Positions 45,799-57,954 of a stretch of DNA of 64,000 bases are shown piece by piece. Within the stretch, counting starts at the first letter, position 1. Every line of letters starts with the position of its first letter. The stretch covers positions 3,342,268 to 3,406,267 of the forward strand of contig NC_045144.1 in assembly GCF_008831285.2 (NCBI RefSeq), given 5' to 3'. The position numbers were made by a program, and so were the translations under genes. The DNA comes from Nymphaea colorata. Lineage: Eukaryota; Streptophyta; Magnoliopsida; Nymphaeales; Nymphaeaceae. The notes beneath the pieces are model-generated. The model was not told the origin of the DNA and ran no database searches. It saw only the letters and a list, made by a program, of their open reading frames with translations.

Positions 45799-48700
45799 TT
45801 AACCAGGACCATCCACAGTCGAGTCAGAACCAAAATGTTTCTTAATGTCTTCAAAGGAGACAGTTGCAGAACCTCTCCTTTTAGCCTTCTGCTGAGAAGG
45901 ATGTTCTCTCCAGCCAGTCATGTAAAAGACCTGAAAAGGGCAGAATGGTATCAAAACCAAAAGCCTAATATTGACCAGAGAAGTGTCTCGAGATAATCAA
46001 ACCTGAAATGTCGCTGGGACAGTCCCATCCTCAGCTGCAAACATGGACTGGTAAACAGCAGCAGTTGCCAAAGCAGTTTCTCTCTTTAAAATCTAAACAA
46101 ATTTTAACGGCAGATCAAATGTTCAAAACGCATTAGCAGTTATCAAATACAGAAAGGAGTTTAGATTACTCATAGACTCTCACATGATTTCTCTGCAAGA
46201 GTGCATTTGTTTCCCCCATTTCCCGAAGATGCTCAATGAGCTCCAAAGCTGGCAGACAATAACAGCAAAAAAAAGGATGCTGAATGAACTAAAATGAAAT
46301 TCTACTGTTTCATAAATACTTATAATTCTAATACATACATGATTAACAAGAATGTGGTAAAAAAGAAAGTGTCAACAAATACACAGAAAATTATAAAGCA
46401 TATAATATTACATTGTCATAAGCATCTACATACCACCAAAACTGCCACCATAAACCACATTCACAAATCCCAATAAAAGAAAACATGTTAATGAAGAAAA
46501 TTTCAGCACAATTAAAAGTCATGTGATAACTTTTGAAAAACCATGAGCAAGATTTGGCATGTACAGAAGGTATATAGATGTGAGCCACGTGAAACACCAA
46601 TTTTCACACAAATGTTAGAAAGGGATATATTCAGAAAATGATCGTTCCATTGAAGACTGCACTTCAAGCATACAAGTACTAGTCGCTATGCAAAGAAATA
46701 GCAAATAATAAAATTATTATGAAAATAACACGTTAGAAAAAGAAATACAGGTGTCAGTTCCACAGTTATTAAATATTGGCAAACTTTTGGATTTCATGCA
46801 AAATACCAGGATTGCTTCAGCCAATTTTTTTCATTCCATATGCCATATTCTCAAAATGCCAGCCTAAATCATATTTTTGTTGTTAACAACAAACGGTTAA
46901 AACATTTGAATCAAACTCATTTGGTAAAAACCTCACATAGTAGTTTTGACCGACATTCATTTAACAGCCTATTTAATAGCTTAAACCTCATTCGATGAAA
47001 ATCACATAATTCAGTAACCTATTTAATGGCTGAAGCTCAGCTCAAGTAACTGCATCGTGTGAACCCCTCGTGTCCACTATATGTTGCTTGAAGTAAAGAA
47101 GACAAAGGTATTCAATTCATACAAAATGCAGTTTTAGTCGTACACAAAACATGAAAGTTTTAAGTAATTATTAGTGTCTCATTATTAAAAATTTCTATTC
47201 TTTTCCAGAGAAAATCATCTTTTCAAAAATCTTCCAAGAGTTTCTCTTGCCAAAAATTTTCTAAAATCAAGATTTGTGATTCAGACCTTCACCAGAACTC
47301 TGATGTTTCATTAGATACATAACATGATGTACATAATATATAAAGTGTGTTTAGGATATCCAAGTATAAGACTGAATCACAAGTTCGCAAAATATGAAAA
47401 GATCAGAGAATTAAATGAACACATTGAAAAGGCAGCTAATTGCATGTACCACTATCATATCTGACAACATACTCATCAACATCAACACCTGGAAGAGTGA
47501 AACCTGCTCTTGTCAACAGATTACCAGCATCCCTAACCTGAAGGCAAGTCCTTGTAAGTGTCATCAGCTATAGCATGAAAAAAAGGCAAGAAGGAAACAC
47601 ACATCTTCAAGTAATCTACTCGTGATATTATGTAGAGCACATTTAATGGTGTAATATAAAAAAACATTATAATTGAGTTGCTTAATCTTATCACATGTAA
47701 CAGTTTAATTTCATAATTTTTTTCATTTATTCATAGAATTATCATAAAAGAAATTATATTTACATTAGAAATTGTATTCTAGGGTCTTTCTTATATCATG
47801 TTTTGAAAAGAGGCAGTTCATTTTGGCTGCTTATATATGAGAAAAGAATTAACCACACCTCTTTTAATTAGTAGCTATTTTAGATCCCAAGCAAAAAGAA
47901 ATATACTAGCGAGTGTTTTTCATTGACTTAAATTGATAGGTGAGTTGAATACATTTACCAGGTAGGGACCTACTATAAAGAGCATAGACCAATGTGTGCA
48001 AATACACACACAAACACACGCACACAGACTCTTCATTTTCTGTTCTTGATATGCTTAATTTGCTAATTTTTTATCACAAGCATAAGGCCAGCAATAACAT
48101 GTTAGAAACTTAGAATATACTAGCCAAGGAATACAGAAGTTTCCTAAGTGCAGCAACAAACCTGTGCTAGAGGAGAATTTCGAGGACTGATACCCCCCTC
48201 CCTTTCCATTTGTGCCACAGTACATGCAATTCTTAGCTCCCTGTGGTAAAGAAGGTCTTGAAACTTCAAATTGTGGTTGCAAAGTAAGTGCTGATGCATA
48301 AATTTGAGAGAGAGAATGATAGAGAGGATAACTCAAAAGAGAAAACTAATAATAACTTAAGTGTTTCTCCTCCCAGAATAGCAGCCAAAAATAGTCCGTC
48401 AGGCTTCAAAGCTAATCTACTCTGCCAAAAAATGTCACCAATGATCACTAGCATATTGGAGTGGGTAGATAAAATTTTCCAAAAGAAGAAAAAAATAATT
48501 GATGAAAAAGAATTACTTGTATCATGGCTCCAGGAAGATCGTTAGTCCAATGAAGCCCCAAACAACTTACAATTAAATCTAAAGAGCTTCAGCAAATAAA
48601 AAAAAAAAAATTATTAGCTAAACAAAAAATGAGGAACTTCAAAATTCGATATCAAACTAGACTCTATGAAATGTTTCAACAGAAAACATACTCCGCATGG

Positions 48701-50511
48701 AAAATTTATCCATACCTTTCCTTAAATGGCAAAAATTCTTCATCGCCCACAAGAAAGAATGTTTTCATAGTAGAATCACATGCACCTTCAACATCTCTGC
48801 ACTTTCTGATCATGTCATATGACATATCCATCATAAAAAGCTCTTGAACCCCACCTGACAAAATACAATTTCTTTAATTTTGAAAGAGTATGTTAGTCGA
48901 CAAAAAACAAGGAAAGTTACATGAAATATTAAAGCATCACTAAACGTAATCGCCTTTCTTTGTCTTGATAATCATGTTAGCGATCCATCCGCTCACACTC
49001 AACTTGAAATCCCTAAGTTTTAGGGCTTCTCCTTATTGAAAAGTAGATAAATCCAGAAACGCAGTATCACCTCAGCATTTTACCATCATAATAAAGGACA
49101 ATCTGTCAAAAAATGTCTTGCAGGTAGCATCTGAACAATTGTATAGAGTCATCGTTAAATGGAAAATTCTCTTTGGTCACCCTAAATGTAGAATTTAAAA
49201 TTCCATGTTAAGGACACTGCAGTTTTTATTGTTCAAAATATAGCACCCAATTCCTTCACCAGTTCACCTTCAACAAATCCACCCAACCATAAGATATAGG
49301 GACGGCAAGAACCATTTTAAGCTTAGTTTTGGGATAAGAACAGAATAACGAAAGCATTAGCTGGCAACCCCAAGATAGAACTAGAAATGGTCACCTGCAT
49401 TGAGTAATCATAGACGGAAGAAGCCAACAGCAAAATCATAAACAAAAGTCACCAGTAACTAGCAAGCACCCATGTCTAAACAGGAAATTGTTACATCAAA
49501 TGGCACAGCAGTGATTACCACGTCCATGGAGCGTACGTCTCACAGCTGCTAAGGATCCTCCCAAGCACAGTGCAGTGGAAAATGATCGTTTACAGTCCTG
49601 TACAAGTCAAAATTGTCAAGATCTTTTGAACTTCCTAGGTCGTACTAACTAAAGACTATCTCTATAGATACACATACAGTAAGTGAATATCTGTATGAAC
49701 AAACACATAGAGGTTCATCAAACGTGTAAATTGACAAGCAGTTGGTACAGAGGTTTTGTAATGAGACAACATTCTCTAATTTAAAGCATGATTTTCATTG
49801 GCATATTAGATACCTTTTAAAAATCTCAATGGAAACTTAGTTTACTAGTGTTCACGACAAAATTTACATCCAGTATGAACTGTTTAGTAGCTTAAACTTC
49901 TACACATTAGCTGTCAAAAAATAAGAAATGTTGAAGAAGAGAATCGTCCATTTCTCAATACTAATCCTTTTGAGTGACCAGATTAGCCAGGGGAAATATA
50001 TGATCCTTTCATTACAATAATATTCATCAGAAGTTTTTTGAAATAAGATAAAACACTTGATGGTGGATTTTTGTTCATCTTGAAAAGGAAAAGGAATATA
50101 TTCATCAACATATTTGTTCGGCATTGAAGGCCAAATGCCCAAAATCCTGTCAGGTCACCTGCTCCTCACCTGCAATCGATCCAGAAGGTTTTCTGCAACC
50201 GCATCGACTAAGGCATCTTTGCTCCCCATCAACCATGCTGCTCGATCACGCTGCACCCAATACTCGACGATTAATGGGAAGCCATTCCCGCGTTGCTTTC
50301 GATCAAGTTACAACTAATTATAGCAAGAACGCCACAAGAAAACAAAAGAGAAAGGGCATACTTGCTTCCTCTTGAGATCCCGGTCGAAGATCTTGATCTT
50401 CGAGGGCTGGAACTCGGGGTCTCCTGAAGCAGCACCGACAAAGAAGCGCGTTGAAGGAAAGTGGGGAAGGAGGGTGCTGGTGCGGCGCACCAGGCGGAAG
50501 AGTGGATGCAT
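45799..50511 (-). CDS. NDUFAF5: NDUFAF5-like mitochondrial complex I assembly protein (eleven exons)
   Basis: Minus-strand exons: 50511-50362, 50250-50170, 49597-49519, 48854-48716, 48586-48517, 48421-48357, 48240-48162, 47537-47450, 46248-46184, 46092-46003, 45930-45799. All introns are GT-AG with consistent phase. The 1,038 nt encode 345 residues and TAA. The N-terminus is rich in Arg and Ser and free of acidic residues over the first 30 positions, as in a mitochondrial presequence. Family landmarks are [18 protein letters not shown] (about 43-57), a SAM-fold core with [59 protein letters not shown] and the tail [20 protein letters not shown]. The family has a methyltransferase fold. The animal member hydroxylates an arginine of complex I subunit NDUFS7 during assembly, and the plant role is inferred. 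The ATG at 50,511 gives the expected length. Confidence 0.95.
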
Positions 50512-50710
50512 CACTCCTGTCAGGTGCGAATGAGCGAGAAGAAGAGAACGTGTTTGAAGTTTACTTCACCATCAATGCCATCTCCTCGCACCCAATTAGT
50601 TTCAGGAAGAACCGTTGTCGTTGGTGGATATGGAAGTCGTCGGATTCACCTCTGCAATTCACTCAACATGCAATTTATTTTAACGCAGATGCAGAGGCCC
50701 AACTTCTCAC

Positions 50711-50712
<2 letters not shown>

Positions 50713-50745
<33 letters not shown>
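50713..50745 (-). repeat. (GA)n microsatellite upstream of the NDUFAF5-like gene
   Basis: About 16 AG units lie about 200 bp upstream of the start codon. On the coding strand this reads as CT, like the tract before the M50B gene. Confidence 0.92.
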
Positions 50746-50747
<2 letters not shown>

Positions 50748-51233
50748 GACGAACCCGACGGTCCTTAAGCGGACTCGATTTTGGGCTCTGGCTGAAGCGA
50801 AAATCTTTCGACTCCAGTCCTTTTCTCAGATTGAACGTCTTGTTTCAATTTTAAGTATAAACAATTTTAAGTATAAACATTAATTTGGTATTTCAATTAT
50901 CTGTTTGATAAATAAGATTTGGGTTTAACTAGATTTAAGCTAATATCGACACCGTTGACATTCTCTGTGTCCGGGAAATTTGAGCCATCGCAAATGAACC
51001 CACAACTAATCCAGTTCGGCTTAATTAAAGCCCTTCCTCAACAAAAGATCTGGTAAACAATCTGTTGATTTAAGTCAGGCTTTTCATAGTTCCTTTCAAT
51101 AATGATCTCAATAAAGTCTCAACTCTGTCCCATCATGTGGATTTCCTTGAACTTTGCTTATTACCAAACTACTCAATATTGGTATTTCCTGTGGTTGATA
51201 GCCTCTGATTTGAGATTCATGACTGCATTAAAA

Positions 51234-51412
51234 GGTGTGCTTTGGAATATTGATGTTGGTTAACAAGGAACTTAAATCCAACATTAAATATAAAAAATCA
51301 TGGATTTACGGTCGAACTGGAGAGATGCAACCTTAAATCCACCGATATGACATCCTAGTGATCTCAGATCCCTGCGAATATGAGATCCGTACTGAAACAA
51401 ACACACCCTAAA
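51234..51412. mobile_element. Possible small non-autonomous DNA element
   Basis: The interval starts AAAGGTGTGCTTTGG and ends GAAACAAACACACCC, imperfect inverted ends of the GGTGTGTTTGG type seen in plant hAT-like MITEs. It contains no coding sequence, and its central region about aattaaatcc strings is AT-rich. The terminal match is imperfect and no target duplication is clear. Confidence 0.25.
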
Positions 51413-51501
51413 CTCCTTTCCCTTTCCTACTTCGTTGAAGGAAAAAAAAAAAAGGTTTTCACTATGAACAATGCTGCTTTTGCTGGCTGGTATCTCGAGT
51501 T

Positions 51502-51506
51502 ATAAT
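51502..51506 (+). repeat. Target-site duplication, left (ATAAT)
   Basis: ATAAT before the 5' LTR is repeated right after the 3' LTR at 56,323-56,327. Confidence 0.88.
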
Positions 51507-51850
51507 TAAAAGACGTGATGAGATGAATCCTCATCTCGTAGCTACGCAGATTTGGGGAGAAGCAAATTGGAGAGTACAAAGAGGCAAAGAGTGAAGGCAT
51601 CTTGGATGAAGACATCTTGGGAACCAAGAAAAACGTTTCACAAATCAAGAGAAACGTTTTAAATACCAAGGCATTTAGAATTAATTCCTCTTATCCAAAA
51701 ACTATTATAAATAGGTGTGTTATGGAAGGAAACCCCAAGTCGTGTAAAAGTGGGTGTGGCTGAATAGAGAAAATCATTTTTTTTTTTGTGGATGTAGGTT
51801 CTCTTTGAACCGAACCACGTTAATTCGAGTGTCTCTTCTATTTTCCTTTA
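51507..51850 (+). repeat. 5' LTR of copia element 2
   Basis: It is 344 bp, beginning TAAAAGACGTGATG and ending TTCCTTTA. A TATA-like TATTATAAATAG near 51,703-51,714 is the likely core promoter. One base inserted in CTCGTAGCT distinguishes it from the 3' LTR. Confidence 0.92.
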
Positions 51851-51851
51851 C

Positions 51852-51863
51852 GGTATCAGAGAC
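51852..51863 (+). other. Primer-binding site of copia element 2
   Basis: GGTATCAGAGAC resembles the Met-tRNA complement TGGTATCAGAGC but lacks the first T and differs near the end. It may have decayed. Confidence 0.65.
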
Positions 51864-51887
51864 AAGTTGAGTTGCAGAGTTATATTC

Positions 51888-54800
51888 ATGGCATCCTCAT
51901 CCTCGATGCCGCCTGCTTATTCATCGTTGTATCCTTATCTGTATACACTCAACATCTCCAACTTCATATCGTTGAAGTTGACTCAAGATAATTTTCTCTT
52001 ATAGAAAACTCAAGTCTTGGCAATGGTGGAAAGCCAAGAGCTTTATGGTTTTCTTACTGGTGACATTCCTGCACCACAAGAAACTCTTATTGAGGGATTA
52101 AAAGAGGTTCAAAATCCCGCTTATATTGCTTGGAAGAAAACTGATCGTTTGTTGAGAGGATGGATTACAAGCACACTATCGGAAAGTGTGCTTGGCCAAA
52201 TTGTCGGCCTGGAGACATCAGCCGACATCTGGAAATCATTGCTTGATGCCTATTTGCATGGCTCTCAGGAGAGAGAGTTCCATCTTATGCAAAAGCTCAC
52301 AAGCTTAAAGAAAGGTTCAGACTCCATCAATGAGTACGTTGGAAAGTTCAAGACTTTATGTGATGAACTAAGTGCTATTGGGCGAGTGATCTCAAACAAA
52401 GACAAAGTTTTCTGGCTTTTGCAAGGTCTGGGATCTGGATATCAACCGTTCGTGACCACTATGCTTAGACCACCTGTGCCGCAATACAAGGAGGTAGTTC
52501 CGTTACTCCAAAGCTATAAAGCACGTAATGAAAATTTTGCATCTTCTCCCCAGATGAGTTATGTTGCACACAATAAAAAACAATATCAAAACAAGCAGCA
52601 AGGAGGTTATCAACGTTTCAATTATAGAGGACGTGGATTCGGATAGAACAATAACAGTCGAAATCAGTCCGTTGACAATAAAGGAAAGGCGAAGGTTGTA
52701 TGTCAAATATGCAGCAAACAAAATCACTCCGCTTTAAAATGTTACAATCGCTTCAACCATTCTTTCCAGCCAAATGATATTCCGCAAGCTCTTGCTTCAA
52801 TCAAAACAACTGACAATCAAGATAGTGAATGGTTCGTTGATACGGGAGCCACTGCCCATATGACGTCTGATATTGGTAAGTTATATAACTCTCGACCCTA
52901 TTTTGGCAATGATGCTATTATTGTTGGAAATGGAGAAAAATTGTCTATTTCTCACATAGGTGATGCCAAGATCAAAAGTCAATTGACAGACATACCTCTG
53001 AAAAATGTGTTATGTGTGCCTAAAATAAAAAAGGATTTACTTTCAGTAAGCCAGCTTACTTCTGATTTGCCTTATATTATTGAGTTCTCATCCACAACTT
53101 GTTTGATTAAGGACAAAGTGACGCAGAAAATAGTGGCGACCGGAAATAGACGAGGAGGTCTTTATGGTCTTGAAAATTCTTAGTCTGCCTTGTTTTCAAC
53201 CAGATTTAGGCGTGCAGATTTTGGTCGGTGGCATGAACGGTTGGGGCACCCTCATTTTGACATAGTTCGATTATTGAATAGAAACAATTTGATCTCAGTT
53301 GAATCCATGAAGAACAAGAACCCCATTTGTTATAGTTGTCAAATGGGTAAATCTAGTAAGTTGTCGTTTTTTGATGGGGAGTCATATAGTGAACCCCTAA
53401 TGAAAGTTCATTCTGATCTTTGGGGACCTGCTTCTGTCTTGTCAAAAGAAAAATTTCGATTCTATGTCATTTTTGTTGATGAATGCATAAAATTTACTTG
53501 GTTCTATCCATTGAAAAAAAAGTCTGATTTCTTTGAAATTTTCGTTCATTTTCATAGATACGTTGAACGACAATTTGACAAAAAATTAAAAACCTTTCAA
53601 TCTGATGGTGGTGGAGAGTATAGCAGTAAAAAATTCATCCATTATCTTGATCAAATGAGAATAAAGCGACAAACGTCATGTCCCAAAACAGCCGAGCAAA
53701 AGCACGGCTGAACGAAAGCATAGAAATGTGATAGAACTTGGGCTGACGATGATGTTTCATTCCAATACACCAAAACATTTTTAGGTAGAAGCTTTTTCCA
53801 CTGCTGTTTTTTTGATAAATAGGCTGCCATCATCGAGTTTAAATATGGATTCTCCTTATTTTCGAGTTTTTGGAAAGCATCCAGACTATGCATCTTTGAG
53901 AGTTTTTGGTTGTCGATGTTTTCCTTATCTACGTGGATATCAAGAATCAAAATTTGATCCAAAATCATTACCATGCATTTTTCTTGGTTATAGCACACAA
54001 TTCAAGGGTTACAGATGTCTTCATCCACCAACGGGCAGAATATACATGTCACGGCATGTTGTGTTTGATGAAGAAAATTTTCCTTTTAAGGATTCGGCTT
54101 GCCTTCATCGACAAGAACAACTTGAGGGAGAATTTAGTTCCCTAATCGATGATGAGATTAAAGATGATACTCATACCAGTCAAGAAATGGATACTTTAGT
54201 TTTAGATTCTCGAAATGGCTCTAGTGAACTCACGCATGAACAAGTTCAAGATATGCAGGTTCCGCAGATTGAATCTCATGACATGTCAAATCCCTTGTCA
54301 CAAGAAGAAAATGAAGCAATGTCTACCATGATCACCTCACCACAACCTGAAATTCCATTGCAGCGCACTATCATTACTCGAAGCATGACTGGGATATCAA
54401 AGCCTAACCCAAAATATGCTAACCTTCATGATATTACCACATATGATTCTGTACCCAAGGAGCCGAAAAACATTAAGGAAGCGCTGAATCATCCAAGTTG
54501 GAAGGCTGTATGCAGGAAGAAATATCTGCACTACATGAGAATCACACTTGGGATCTAGTACCACATCAATCACACATGAATATCGTCGGATCAAAATGGG
54601 TTTACAAGGCAAAGCTGCAAGGTGATGGAACTCTTAAGCGATTGAAAGCTCGCTTAGTTGCACGTGGATTCTCTCAACGTGAGGGAATTGATTGTGTTGA
54701 AACTTTTTCTCCTGTTGTGAAGCCTGGTAGCATCAGAATTATTCTTTCTATTACTACTGTTAGACAATGGAGCATACGCCAACTTGATGTGAAGAACGCC

Positions 54801-55979
54801 TTTCTTCATGGTCAACTTAAGGAGATAGTTTTCATGCAACAACCACCGGGTTTTGAAGATCGGCGTTTTCCTAATCATGTATGTCGTCTGCAAAAAATAC
54901 TTTATGGTCTTCGACAAGCCTCTCGAGCCTGGTTTGATAAGTTAAACTCTTTTCTTTTGCAATATGGTTTCTTTTCCAGCACTGCCGATCCATCTCTTTT
55001 CATCTATAAGCATGAACATGATATCATTGTGCTTCTCATCTACGTCGATGACATGATCCTCACGGGAAGTAACTCTCAATTGCTGGATCAATTCACCAAG
55101 CAGCTTGCAAGTACCTTCGCCATCAAGGATCTTGGGCGATTACATTAAAGTTCATTCTACACATGAATGACTTTTTCTTTCACAAACAAAGTATGCGAAG
55201 GATTTACTTGACCGAGCAAATATGTATAATTCCAAGCCTACCGTTACACCCATGATTGAAAAAGTTCAAGAAGCTTCTTATGAATCTTATTCAGACTCAA
55301 CTCATTACAGAAGTTTGGTTGGTGCCTTACAATATTTGACCATAACAAGGCCAGAACTATCCTTTAGTGTCAATTATGTGAGCCAACATATGCATAGTCC
55401 TATGGTTCAACACTATGAGATGGTGAAGCGTATCCTCTGATATCTAAAAGGTACTCTTGATACAAGTTTGAGAATCATGACTCAAAGTTCTCAAGACTTA
55501 TATGCTTTTTGTGATGCCGATTGGGCTGGCTGTCACGACACAAGAAGGTCGACTACAGGTTTTTGTACCTTTCTGGGAAATAATTATATTACATGGAGTG
55601 CCAAGAAACAGAGCACAGTCGCTAGATCAAGCACAGAGGCAGAATACAAAGCCATGGCATCCACTGCTGCAGAGTTAACCTGGATCTCCTTTGTTCTTAG
55701 AGATCTTGGAGTTCATTTAAATAGTCCACCGGTGCTTCATTGTGACAATATCAGTGCATTACACATGACCATCAATCCTATTTTTCACAACAGATCCAAA
55801 CATATTCAAGTGGATTATCATTATATCAGAGAAAAGGTAGCTGAAAGATCTTTGATCACAAAATTTGTCCCCTCAAAACATCAAATTGCAGACATTTTCA
55901 CAAAGCCTCTAACAAGGATTCAATTTCATACCTTAAGGAGCAAACTGGGCCTCAGCAGCCGGCTCAGTTTGACGGGGAG
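51888..55979 (+). pseudogene. Copia gag-pol pseudogene
   Basis: The ATG at 51,888 begins a gag frame with an in-frame TAG at 52,002, open again to a TAG at 52,644. The same frame carries the zinc knuckle (CQICSKQNHSALKC, 52,701), protease VDTGATAHM (52,836), a TAG at 53,181, the integrase HHCC region and most of the integrase core, then a stop at about 53,709 where the frame shifts. A TAG follows near 53,782. The next segments are 53,812-54,558, 54,498-55,148 (reverse transcriptase with YVDDM at 55,041), a small deletion, and 55,222-55,979 with RNase H (CDADWAG, 55,510). No complete product is possible. Catalytic motifs are otherwise well preserved, so inactivation looks recent. The last frame runs into the 3' LTR without a stop. 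Confidence 0.92.
55969..55979 (+). other. Polypurine tract of copia element 2
   Basis: TTGACGGGGAG directly precedes the TAAAAG that opens the 3' LTR. Confidence 0.75.
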
Positions 55980-56322
55980 TAAAAGACGTGATGAGATGAA
56001 TCCTCATCTCGAGCTACGCAGATTTGGGGAGAAGCAAATTGGAGAGTACGAAGAGGCAAAGAGTGAAGGCATCTTGGATGAAGACATCTTGAGAACCAAG
56101 AAAAACGTTTCACAAATCAAGAGAAACGTTTTAGATACCAAGGCATTTAGAATTAATTCCTCTTATCCAAAAACTATTATAAATAGGTGTGTTATGGAAG
56201 GAAACCCCAAGTCGTCTAAAAGTGGGTGTGGCTGAATAGAGAAAATCATTTTTTTCTTCGTGGATGTAGGTTCTCTTTGAACCAAACCACGTTAATTCGA
56301 GTGTCTCTTCTATTTTCTTTTA
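55980..56322 (+). repeat. 3' LTR of copia element 2
   Basis: It is 343 bp and begins TAAAAG and ends CTTTTA, giving a 6-bp perfect inverted terminus. It is collinear with 51,507-51,850. Confidence 0.93.
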
Positions 56323-56327
56323 ATAAT
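56323..56327 (+). repeat. Target-site duplication, right (ATAAT)
   Basis: It matches 51,502-51,506 and sets the right edge of copia element 2. Confidence 0.88.
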
Positions 56328-56634
56328 CTCAATAAAGTGGAAGAATATGTTTTGGAACGATACCAGATCAGTTCCCTTCTTCCCTCTTCTTGTCAACTCC
56401 GGATGTCCACTTTCTTATATTTTTCCCTGTGAACGGAATCCCACTTTTTATGTGTCTTTCCCTTTTTGGTTGGAAAAACATGTTCATTGTTTTTAGGTGG
56501 TGCTTTGATAAACAGCGATATTGCACCATTTAATCTTAGATATCCATAAATACTTGTGCGATTTCATGAAATATAAGTTAAATAAGTGGCATCTAATAGT
56601 GGAGTAGATGTAAGAGCTAGATCAAAGGCTATAG

Positions 56635-57003
56635 AAGAAACTTTAAGATGAATCACCCTATGTGGTGAAAAGTGAGTCTAAGCAAAGAATGCAAAGAGTG
56701 TGAATGCATTCATGGTTCTTTATCAACTATGAGATGGAAGAATGCCAACCAGATATAGCAAGTTGGAGATGGTACCTATAAATGTAGATTAGAAGTTGAA
56801 TCTCCTATAACAACATAGTCTATGAGACCATGAACTTGTTGAACAAGCATACGTACATCTCTTATGGAGTGAATTTCACCTAGGATAGCAAAACTGGTGA
56901 ATATAATGAGGTTGAGATTAAGATTGGTGAATTCAACTTCAATATTGGAGGCAAGGATGACAGCAAGGTGGATTTTTTACTGAGTATGACCCTCCTCTAT
57001 TAG
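56635..57003 (+). repeat. Diverged direct repeat, copy A
   Basis: It is collinear with 57,585-57,954. Shared strings include GAAACTTTAA, GAGTGTGAATG, AAGAATGCC, CAAGTTGGA, GTTGAAT, TTGTTGAACAA and TATGACCCTCCTCTATT. Many substitutions and small indels separate the copies. Function unknown. Confidence 0.75.
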
Positions 57004-57410
57004 TAGATACATTTGCGAAAAGTCAGTCAAACAAATATCTCATTTTCAAATGTTTTCTGAGAAATAAGCTAGATGTTGATATGCCCTCCCTCGAGTGAGA
57101 TTTTCTCTATTGGAGTTGCCCCCATCACACTTGTTAATTTGTTCTACAAGTTTGTGATCTCACAAATCAAGATAATGTGGGAGCTTTTACTTCCAATCTA
57201 CATCGATGGAGAAGTCACCAGCCCAACTTGTTGTATCTAACCGGCACTCTTCCATCTTATGGTTGATAAAACACCACCATGATTAAACCCATTCATTGCA
57301 TTATTGGCTCAGATATACTCTTCACTCCATAGATGATGCATCTTAAACCATCTTCCAACTGCTAGAGTACTTATGGCCTCCAAATTTGCCTCCAGTATCT
57401 ACTCTTTTTG

Positions 57411-57536
57411 TCATGAGTAGGGACATGCTATAGATTGTATGCTTGATGCTTTTGCTTCAATGGATGTCAACAGCTTTGTCAAAAGTGGGTGATCAAGCTT
57501 TTGAAGCATACAACCTAAGCATGTCTCTGCTGATCA
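57411..57536. repeat. Imperfect inverted repeat
   Basis: The arm at about 57,411-57,460 (GGGACATGCT...TTGTATGCTT) is the approximate reverse complement of about 57,490-57,536 (AAGCATACAACCTAAGCATGTCTC). It could fold into a long imperfect stem. Confidence 0.6.
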
Positions 57537-57584
57537 CAAAGGGAGTAAATGTTGGAGGCAGATTAGAACTTATAGGTATAGTGA

Positions 57585-57954
57585 CATGAAACTTTAAAAT
57601 GAATCATCTACAAGGTTGAGAGTAAATCGAAGCAAAAAATTCAAGGAGTGTGAATGTAGTCATGATGCTTTATAAACTATCAGACAAAAGAATGCCTACC
57701 ATATACAACAAGTTGGAAATGGTGGGTTGACTATCAATGTAGATCTGAAGTTGAATTTCCAATAACAACATGGTTTGTGAAACCATCAACCTGTTGAACA
57801 ATACCATCTATATAGCTCTCATAGAATGAACTACACCCAAGGAATCTCAAGAACATGAAGGAGTGGAGATTGAGATTGGTGAGCTCAACTTCAACATTGG
57901 GGCAAGGATGGTGACAAGGTTGACTTTTACTAGGTATGACCCTCCTCTATTGTA
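57585..57954 (+). repeat. Diverged direct repeat, copy B
   Basis: This is the partner of 56,635-57,003, about 950 bp downstream, ending with the same TATGACCCTCCTCTATT. Confidence 0.75.

Larger units (their letters stand above)
51507..56322 (+). mobile_element. Inactivated Ty1/copia retrotransposon with TA...TA termini
   Basis: The 4,816-bp element has LTRs of 344 and 343 bp (about eight substitutions and one indel apart by eye), ATAAT target duplications, a primer site of the GGTATCAGAG type and a copia-ordered gag-pol broken by stops and frameshifts. The LTRs start TAAAAG and end CTTTTA (CTTTA in the 5' copy) rather than TG...CA. The target duplication fits exactly outside these termini, so the unusual ends are real and not a boundary error. 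Confidence 0.93.

Noticed and set aside
52017-52646. Treating the copia 2 gag as a gene starting at 52,017
   Set aside because: The family frame begins at the ATG at 51,888 and is cut by a TAG at 52,002. The later start is only the first available codon after the stop.
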